64,000 nt of DNA from Paratinospora sagittata. Taxonomy: Eukaryota; Streptophyta; Magnoliopsida; Ranunculales; Menispermaceae. The notes under the pieces are model-generated. The model made no database searches. It was not told the origin of the DNA and saw nothing but the letters and a program-made list of their open reading frames with translations. Location: contig CM069608.1 of the NCBI GenBank assembly GCA_035771175.1, positions 24,434,519 to 24,498,518 of the forward strand, read 5' to 3'. Positions 56,427 through 64,000 of the stretch are shown here, one piece after another. The first letter of the stretch is position 1. The number at the start of each line of letters is the position of its first letter. A program made the position numbers and the translations under genes.

Positions 56427-57914
56427 ATGGGTAGTTATGAGGCGGGCACTAGTGGGGCCGAGACTAGTGGAGCTGGAGGGGCAGCAGGACCTCAAATGGC
56501 TGTACCTCAGCCTATGCCTACACCTGCTCCTAATGTTGTGGAGAACCCCACTGATCGGCGGATCAGACTGCTAGAGAAGTTCATGAAGCTAAAGCCTAAG
56601 GAATTCACTGGTGGGGTTGACTTGAAGAAGGCCGAAGATTGGCTGAAGAATGTCGAGAAGATCAGTCGCTCCTTAGAGCTTGATGAGGAGTCTCAGGTCT
56701 TATGTGCTGCTCACATACTGGAGAGTGATGCAGAGGACTGGTGGCTTTCAGTGTTGGATACACAAGGGGCAGTGAAGAGTTGGGACACCTTCAAACGATT
56801 GTTCTTACAGGCTTACGTTCCAGAGACTGAGAGACAGGCTAAACAACTCGAGTTTTTGAATCTCGCACAGGGCACCATGTCAGTCAGGGAGTACGAGCTC
56901 AGATTTAGGCAGCTCGCAGTTTATGCTCCTGGGTTAGTTCAGACACCGAGTGATAAGATTATGAGGTTCTCTTTGAACCTAAGGCCAGCGATCCGACAGG
57001 CCTTGTCTGTAACGAAGATGACTGATTTTGTCACAGTGGTCCAGAGGGCCAAACAGTATGAGTTGGCTGAGCGGGTTGATGGTATGTCTACACGAGCAGC
57101 TCCGGGTGTACGGACTTCACAGGCAGAGTCCGGGGGACAGTTCCAAACTCCATGGAAGAGGGGTAAATGGGAAAATAAGAGAAAGTTTTATGGAGGAGCA
57201 CAGTCCGAGGGTGCTCAGAGTAAGGCATCCCAGGTTCAGACTGGTATGATGGCCTCACCAGTGGTTTCCTCTCCTGTCCCGATTCCTATTCAGGCACTGA
57301 GTGCACCGAGACCCCCATTCCCACAGACTGCTGGCCGAGGCAGAGGTAGAGGCCGAGGAAGTTATGTGAGGACATCTCAAACTGGGTCATTTGCGCCCAG
57401 GGCTCCATTCTTATGTTTTCATTGTGGGCAGGCTGGGCATAGGAAGTTAGAGTGTCCAAATTTTCAGAGAGCTCAGGGATTTGTGCAGCAGTCCAGTGCC
57501 AGAGAGACAGCGAAGGCAGCTACTGAGCCAGACCCAACAGCATCCAGGACTTTGGTGGAAGGTACTCTTATTATTTGTGGTACTTCTATGCATGTATTAT
57601 TTGATGCTGGTTCTACATTATCATTCATATCTGGACGTATGGTAGATAGTTTGCATTTGACTCCCATTAGGGCTAGTACATGGTTAGTGGTGAGTACTGC
57701 AGCTGGGGAAAGGATCTACCCGAACATGATCTGTAGCCAGTGTGTTGTTCAGATTGGTGATGTTGAGATGCCTATTGACTTTCGAGTCCTAGAGTTTTTA
57801 GAGTTTGATGCAATTCTAGGGATGGATTGGTTCGCGGCATATCATGCAGTTGTCGACTGTTTCGCAAAGAGAATCATTTTTCAAATCCCCGGACACCCAG
57901 TGTTTACACTATAG
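56427..57914 (+). pseudogene. gag and protease part of the Z polyprotein
   Basis: The frame is open from 56,358, but that position is GTG; the first ATG is 56,427 (MGSYEAG), giving 495 residues. After an Ala/Gly/Pro-rich N-terminus comes the gag core (WWLSVLDTQG, FLQAYVPETER, GTMSVREYELRFRQLAVYAP), then a Gln/Ser/Gly-rich segment with RGRGRGRG, a CCHC zinc knuckle (CFHCGQAGHRKLEC, first Cys codon at 57,414) and the aspartic protease (VLFDAGSTLSF, active Asp codon at 57,603; AILGMDWF). Gag packages RNA; the protease cuts the polyprotein. It ends at TAG 57,912, beyond which the same frame continues into reverse transcriptase. The stop is more likely a mutation than a programmed signal because relatives usually read gag-pol through. 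Confidence 0.92.
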
Positions 57915-59012
57915 GGTAAAGCTTCAGACCAGACAGTCACAAGGGGTAGATTTGTGACTGATGGAGATAGGGAGATTTTGGCTGGGTTAGTGCCTGATGA
58001 GGAAGAGACTAGTGAGGTGATACTTGAGGATATTGCCATTGTTAGGGACTTTCAAGATGTGTTCCCTGCGGATCTTCCAGGATTACCACCGAAGCGAGAG
58101 ATCGATTTCATTATTGAACTAGTCCCTGGCACGAAGCCTATCTCCATGGCACCATATAGAATGGCGCTAGCCGAGTTGAAAGAGTTGCAGAAACAGCTTG
58201 AGGAGTTATTGGCTAAAGGCTTTATTTGCCCGAGTGTGTCACCCTGGGAAGCTCCAATTCTTTTTGTGAAAAAGAAAGATGGGAGCTTGCGGTTATGCAT
58301 TGACTATCGCCAATTGAACAGGGTGACCATCAAGAACAAATATCCTCTCCCAAGGATTGATGACTTGTTTGATCAGTTGAGGGGAGCGAAGTATTTTTCG
58401 AAGATTGATTTGCGCTCTGGGTATCATCAGCTGAGGATCAGGGAGGAAGATGTGCCTAAGACAGCATTCAGAACCCGCTATGGACATTATGAGTTCCTTG
58501 TGATGCCATTTGGTGTGACTAATGCACCGGCGATGTTCATGGACCTGATGCAGAGGGTCTTTAGGCAGTATCTGGATAAGTTTGTCATCGTCTTCATTGA
58601 TGACATATTGGTGTATTCCAAGACTCAGGCTGAGCATGAAGAACACCTTAGAGTGACCTTGCAAACTCTGAGAGAGCATAGGCTATATGCAAAGCTGAGC
58701 AAGTGCGAGTTTTGGATCACCGAAGTGAAGTTCTTAGGTCATGTGGTGAGTTCTGAGGGGATTTCAGTTGATCCGTCTAAGGTTGAAGCCATTATCAGTT
58801 GGCCAAGGCCTACCACAGTGACCGAGATCAGAAGCTTTCTTGGGTTAGCTGGTTACTATAGGAGATTCGTTCAGGGATTCTCCAAGATAGCTACGCCTAT
58901 GACTAGGCTCACCCAGAAAGATGTGTCCTTTGTATGGACCGAGGAGTGTGAGAATGCCTTTTTAGAGTTGAAGAAAAGATTGACATCTACGCCAGTGTTG
59001 ATTTTGCCATAG
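57915..59012 (+). pseudogene. Reverse transcriptase part of the Z polyprotein
   Basis: Same frame as gag, after the TAG. The linker ([12 protein letters not shown]) leads to reverse transcriptase from about 58,075: [59 protein letters not shown] and the catalytic box FIDD at 58,593-58,604 (the YxDD motif with Phe), then the thumb ([22 protein letters not shown]). All expected motifs are present. TAG at 59,010-59,012 breaks the frame just before RNase H. It would copy element RNA into DNA in the cytoplasmic particle. Confidence 0.93.
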
Positions 59013-60989
59013 CCTGATCAGGAGTTAGTTATCTATACTGATGCCTCTCGTATCGGCTTGGGTTGCGTGTTGATGCAGAAGGATAGGGTCATTGCTTATG
59101 CATCGAGGCAGTTGAAGGTGCATGAAAAAAACTACCCTGTTCATGACTTAGAACTGGCCGCAGTGGTTTTTGCTTTGAAGATTTGGAGGCATTATCTCTA
59201 TGGTGAGAGATTCACTTTGTATTCTGACCATAAGAGCCTCAAGTACTTGTTCTCTCAGAAGGAATTGAACATGAGGCAGAGAAGGTGGTTAGAGCTCTTC
59301 AAAGACTATGATTTTACATTGGAATACCACCCAGGTAAAGCCAATGTAGTGGCTGATGCATTGAGCAGGAAGCGGGTAGAGACAATTATGGTAGCACACC
59401 AGATGTCTCATGAGTGGAGACTACTTGAGGCGGCTACGGTTATGAGTATATGTGCTACCCCTTCAGATCAGATTGTGATATGTGCTCAAATGAGAGCTCA
59501 GCCTACACAAGTCCAGGAGGTAATTGACCAACAGAGACTTGACGTTGATTATGGGATATACAAGTCTTGGGCTGAGAGCAGTGATTTTACTGATTGGCAC
59601 TTGTCATCTGATGGTGCCTTGAGATTTAGGGGACGTTTATGGGTTCCCGCAGATCCACGACTTAGACAGAGTGTTCTCCAAGAGGCTCACAGATCTCATT
59701 ATGCTATTCATCCTGGCGGAACCAAGATGTATCATGATATGAAAAGAATGTATTGGTGGCCCGACATGAAGAGAGAAATAGCTCAGTTCATTCAGAGGTG
59801 TGAGATCTGTCAAAGAGTCAAAGCTGAGCATCAGAGGCCTGGAGGGCAGATGCAACCGCTTGCCATTCCTGAGTGGAAATGGGAGCATGTCACTATGGAC
59901 TTTGTTGTGGGATTACCCAACACCCCGAGGAGACATAATGCTGTTTGGGTTATTATTGATCGCTTGACCAAGTCCGCTCACTTTCTACCGGTGAACACTA
60001 GGGATTCTATGGACAAGCTGAGCAGACTCTATATGCGGGAGATAGTCAGATTACATGGAGTGCCTGTTTCGATTGTGTCAGATAGGGATCCGAGGTTTAC
60101 ATCGGTATTCTGGCAGGGGTTGCAGAGGCAGCTCGGCACTAGACTAGATCTCAGTACCGCTTTTCACCCCCAGACGGATGGCCAGTCTGAGAGGTTGATA
60201 TCGATTTTAGAGGATATGCTTCGAGCTTGTGTCCTTGAGTCCAGTGGTAACTGGGAGGAGTACATACATTTGTGTGAGTTCGCGTACAACAATAGCTATC
60301 AGTCCAGTATTGGCATGGCTCCTTTTGAGGCATTGTATGGTCGACCCTGTAGATCTCCGATCTGTTGGACGGAGGTAGGGGATGTTGCGATGATGGGACC
60401 AGAGTTTGTACAAGAACACACAGAGAATATTAAGAGGATCAAGCATAATATGAAAGTAGCCCAAGACAGGCAGAAGAGTTACACTGATGCCAAGCGGAAG
60501 ACCGTAGAGTTCGAGGTGGGTGACCAAGTTTTATTGAAGGTCTCACCTCAGAAGGGCCAAACTAGATTTGGGATAAAAGGCAAGCTCGCTCCGAGATTTA
60601 TTGGGCCGTTCGAGGTTTTAGAACGAATTGGCCCCGTCGCTTACCGATTAGCCTTGCCACCTCAGTTAGCAGCAGTCCAAAATGTCTTTCATGTGTCAAT
60701 GCTGAGAGCGTACAAGAGTGATTTTGATGACGTTTTGGACTGGAGGAACATTGAACTGAGGCAGGATGGGACTTATGATGAGGAACCTATTCAGATACTT
60801 GACCGGAAGGTCCAGAGGTTACGTAACCGCGAGATTCCGATGGTTAAGGTGAGATGGCAGTTCCATGGCGAGGAACAGGTTACTTGGGAGCGTGAGGACT
60901 ACATGATGGAGCACTTTGCCGAGTTCATGGGCTTAGGAATTCTTAACCTTAAAACATCGTGGACGAAGTTCATTCTAAGGTGGGTGTGA
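59013..60989 (+). pseudogene. RNase H, integrase and chromodomain-like part of the Z polyprotein
   Basis: Same frame. RNase H: the catalytic Asp of YTDAS is at 59,040, followed by [19 protein letters not shown] and SDHKSLKYL. Integrase: HHCC zinc region ([15 protein letters not shown]...CEICQ, about 59,696-59,810), catalytic Asp at 59,898 (MDFVVG) and 60,081 (SDRDPRF), and Glu at 60,189 with 35 residues between the last two, the expected D35E spacing. Then a GPF-type domain ([12 protein letters not shown], near 60,588) and a chromodomain-like end ([16 protein letters not shown], 60,843-60,900), which in this clade can target heterochromatin. The stop TGA (60,987) directly abuts the 3' LTR. 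Confidence 0.93.
60976..60989 (+). promoter_or_regulatory. Polypurine tract of Z
   Basis: AAGGTGGGTGTGA lies immediately before the 3' LTR and overlaps the last pol codons and stop. Confidence 0.65.
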
Positions 60990-63986
60990 TGTGACGCCCC
61001 GAAAATTATTTCATCTAGCCCATAACCCAATTGCATTTTTGCCCAAACTCTATGTGTTGTCTTGATATGTTTGGTGTTTGTTTGATGATTGTTTAATGTT
61101 TGTATAGTTGATGCTTGATAATGTATATAAATATATGTATCATAAATTGTATATGAGTCATGTTAAATTAAAGTATAATGCATATGTTATGATTTATGCA
61201 TGGGCTCATTAAACCATGAATTGATATGGGTTAGGATCAATTGAATAAAAGGATAAATGAAATTGAAAATTTGGTGTATTAAATGGATTGGACATTTAAA
61301 ATACATGTGGTTGGTATGGGTAGTATGAGACCAACACATGTGAAGGTTGGTGCATGAAAGTGGACAAGTGTCCAATGCCCACTTCTCTTCTTCAAGGAAG
61401 TGCTAGAATGAGTGGAGGGAATCAAGGAGAGAATCAAGGAGAGAATTAAGGAGAGAATCAAGGAGGGAATCAAGGAAGTGCTAGAAAGAGGTGAGTGGAG
61501 AGAAAGAAAAAGAAGAGAAAGGAAAGAAGAAGAGAAGGAAGAAGAGAGTTGCAGGAGGAAGAACCCTGCGATGTCTCCATCAAAGAAGTGGATCTTTGGA
61601 ATATACGGTCAGATTGAGCTCAAATTTTATCAACACGTTCGTAGCTTATGGTTCTTCATTCTAGTCGGTGGAGATCTTGATCAGAGGTTTCGTGTAAGAA
61701 ATCTAACTTCTCAAACAAAGCTGGTCGGAAAGTCTGGATTTCTCGCACCGTTTCGCTCAAACTTATAGATCTCCTAAATATACCGTTAGATGGCTACCAA
61801 ATTTGGGTATGTGATTTAAAACTGATATTTCTACATTTTGAACGGTGGAGATCTGAATCAGAGTGTTTTTCTAAGAGATATAACCTCTCAAACGAAGCTG
61901 GTCGGAATTTCTGGGTTTCTCATGCCATTTCGGTCAAACTTATAGATCTCCTCAATCTACCGTTGGATGGATATCAAATTTGGGTATGTAGTGTATAACA
62001 GATATTTCTGTATTCTGAACGGTAGAGATGTTTATACATATAGTATTTTGTGTGATATAGCTATCTGAGTTTGGGTATTTGCAGCAGGAAAGGAGAAACT
62101 GTCTGATTAGATACTTGTTCATCAAAGATACATATCTTTTCGGTCCACCGTTGGATTGGGCTGAAATTTGTACAGAAGGTTTGCTTCTTCACATACTTCA
62201 ATATGTACGGTTGATTTTGTGATTACATATTTCTATTGGTAGATTAGTACATCTGAACAGAATATTAAATGAAGAATTGGTAAGGTGCTTGTATTGGACC
62301 TAAATTTAGAATATGAACTTAGATATTTCCAAATAGCTTGTATGTCAACTATGTTGACCTAGTTGCCATTGTTGATGAACCTATGATGCAAAATCAGTGA
62401 TATACATGGCTGAACATGGTGACCTAGTGTAAATCGACAATATGGCCTAAGTATGGAAAATTTCATATTTTAGGGCTTTTGATGCTTTTGGCCTAGAATC
62501 ATTGAATTGATGCAACTTATGTTTAATTAAGCATGATTAGAGTTGATTAGGCTACTGATTTGGTGGTTGTGACCATATCATGGGTTAGGCCTACTTGTGA
62601 TCAAGTGACCAAATTTGGACATGTTTATGCCTAAGGAATTGAAAATCAGTATTTTTGATTAATAGAATGGTTTATGTATGAGAACTATGCATTAGAGGCC
62701 TAAGTCATGTGATTTGAGTTGAATGATGGTATTAGATGGGATTTAGGCCTATTGTTTATATGTGGGCTGATTTAGGGTTGATGTGTAATGTCTATGTGAT
62801 TGAGCATAGAAATTGATGTATGGTAGGATATTGATGTATGTTTCAGGATCTTGATTGGGTTGATTCGGTTTGGTGGTCGTGTGTGGTTAAATACTCTCGC
62901 GAGGCTTGGTTGTGAGTAGACTTCATTTATGATTATATCTTTTATGTCATCATATCACTTATATGTATTGTATCTTGAAAGCATGAATGTGTTCTAATGT
63001 TTTGAATGATGCATTGATTTGAGAAAACCTTATGACTTTGGTTGGACCCATCTATCTGGCTAATAGGGGGACTTAACCTTGTCATAAGAGGGTTTTAGGA
63101 AAGGAAATGATTGGGATCAACGGCACGGTGAAATAGACGTGTACTAGTAACCCAAATAAAAATGATTGGGATCAATGGCACGGTGAAATAGACGTGTACT
63201 AGTAACCCAAATAAACATGATTGGGATCAACGGCACGGTGAAATAGACGTGTACTAGTAACCCAAGGCATGTGGAATGTGGATCCAAATTGATAAACTTT
63301 TACTTGCATCGAACTTATTATAAATGCTTGATATCTATATGTTATGAGCTTTTAATCATGCTACACATTGACATGCATACATGGTTTTTATTGATGAGTA
63401 TTGATAGCATATTTGAATTCTATTCACTGGGCATCGTTGGCTCACCCTCATTTTCCCTCTTTCAGGTCCTTCTGTCCCGAATAAGGGCAAAAGAGTAGTC
63501 ATATCTTGAAGGCCTTGCCTGCGAGAGAATCCAAGGCCTCGATGTGAGTTGAGAGGCATTTTGATTGAATTGTGTTTAAATTATGAAGTACTATATTTTG
63601 GATTATGTAATTATAACACTTACCACATTGTAGTATGGGTGAGTTGGGACTTGTTAGATAGACTATGTGGGCATATGACGGTTTTATTTGTACCCACAAT
63701 TTTGGACTTTATGAGTATGTCACTTTTAATGGACTGTAGGGATTATGATTATTATTTATGGTTCATTTTTTTATGGATTATCTCTTGTCTTGGATGATTA
63801 ACACGGTGGGTAGTTTTGTTTAATACCTTTTGATATCATATTGTTGTTTGGGATAAGGCTTGTAGGGTCTCAACCACCTCACGGGAGTTGAGGAATGGTC
63901 GGAGATGCCTACGCCGGGCGTCCCGCCCCGGCATTCCGCATGTCATTCCCTGCGGGGTTGGTGGTCCGGGGCGCGGGGTCGCCACA
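60990..63986 (+). repeat. 3' LTR of Z
   Basis: Begins TGTGACGCCCC and ends GCCACA. Differences from the 5' LTR are concentrated between about 61,562 and 62,171. Confidence 0.95.
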
Positions 63987-63991
63987 TCTCA

Positions 63992-64000
63992 TAACCGTTA
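63992..64000 (-). mobile_element. Resumption of the B-type LTR after Z
   Basis: The complement of TAACCGTTA continues the match to 4066-4075 of the plus-strand B LTR, confirming that Z is inserted in this LTR. Truncated by the end of the window. Confidence 0.75.

Larger units (their letters stand above)
53241..63986 (+). mobile_element. Full-length Tekay/Del chromovirus Z, TSD TCTCA
   Basis: 10,746 bp. LTRs of 3031 bp (53,241-56,271) and 2997 bp (60,990-63,986) begin TGTGACGCCCC and end GTCGCCACA. Perfect TCTCA duplications lie at 53,236-53,240 and 63,987-63,991. The primer site follows the 5' LTR. Gag and pol share one frame (56,427-60,989), broken by TAG at 57,912 and 59,010. By hand count the LTRs differ at roughly 33 positions (about 1.1%) plus two 17-bp tandem insertions, so it is the youngest insertion here. 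Long LTRs, the tRNA-Met primer and a C-terminal chromodomain-like region point to the Tekay clade. Confidence 0.96.

Noticed and set aside
57954..59012. A separate pol gene starting at 57,954, and another at 59,058
   Set aside because: Those positions are GTG and TTG in the same frame as gag; the segments are one polyprotein interrupted by TAG codons.

Overview
This is a gene-poor stretch of a flowering-plant nuclear genome, built almost entirely of LTR retrotransposons nested in, truncated by and abutted to one another. The families present (Tekay/Del chromoviruses, Tat-lineage elements with an antisense extra ORF, an Athila-like element, SIRE-like Ty1/copia elements, and an L1-type LINE scrap) are plant-specific assemblages. 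The AT-rich base composition makes a eudicot more likely than a grass, but this is an inference. No tRNA, rRNA, CRISPR array or intact host gene was seen. The only candidate host-gene material is a pair of short exons near 12.1-12.6 kb.

Layout. 1-3.73 kb: the LTR and antisense gene of a Tat-lineage element (W, minus strand). 3.73-6.70 kb: a SIRE-like LTR (B, plus strand) carrying two internal repeat arrays. 6.70-10.8 kb: another LTR (E, minus strand) split by a 2.65-kb solo Tekay-like LTR with a perfect TATGT duplication. 10.8-16.2 kb: LTR C, the two-exon gene fragment, AT-rich DNA, a probable LTR with 39-bp tandem repeats, an LTR scrap and a copia pol scrap. 16.2-20.8 kb: the 5' half (LTR, primer site, gag, protease) of a minus-strand Tekay-like element. 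20.8-36.4 kb: a Tat-lineage element (X, minus strand) that has lost pol and now holds a nested copia element (22,020-28,913) and a nested solo copia LTR (34,102-36,122). 37.2-43.6 kb: an Athila-like gag-protease element without reverse transcriptase. 43.6-48.0 kb: truncated Tekay-like LTR, SIRE-like gag and LTR, and LINE scrap. 48.0-53.2 kb (resuming at 63,992): a minus-strand non-autonomous element with a type-B LTR. Its LTR is interrupted by a young full-length Tekay chromovirus, Z (53,241-63,986), flanked by a perfect TCTCA duplication.

How the parts work. Z has the full chromovirus order in one reading frame: gag, zinc knuckle, protease, reverse transcriptase, RNase H, integrase and a chromodomain-like tail. 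Two in-frame amber codons break it. The copia, Tat and Athila relics are decayed or internally deleted; several breaks look like CAG-to-TAG or CAA-to-TAA changes.

The most unusual signals are (i) a tandem array of about 17 short hairpins in the transcribed part of the type-B LTR, with a conserved loop but stems that change in compensatory fashion, and shorter versions in related families; (ii) a second array upstream of the TATA box made of GGACGCT/AGCGCCC inverted pairs; (iii) spliced-looking genes on the strand opposite to gag in two Tat-lineage relics, each with its own TATA-like box; and (iv) strongly clustered divergence between the two LTRs of Z.
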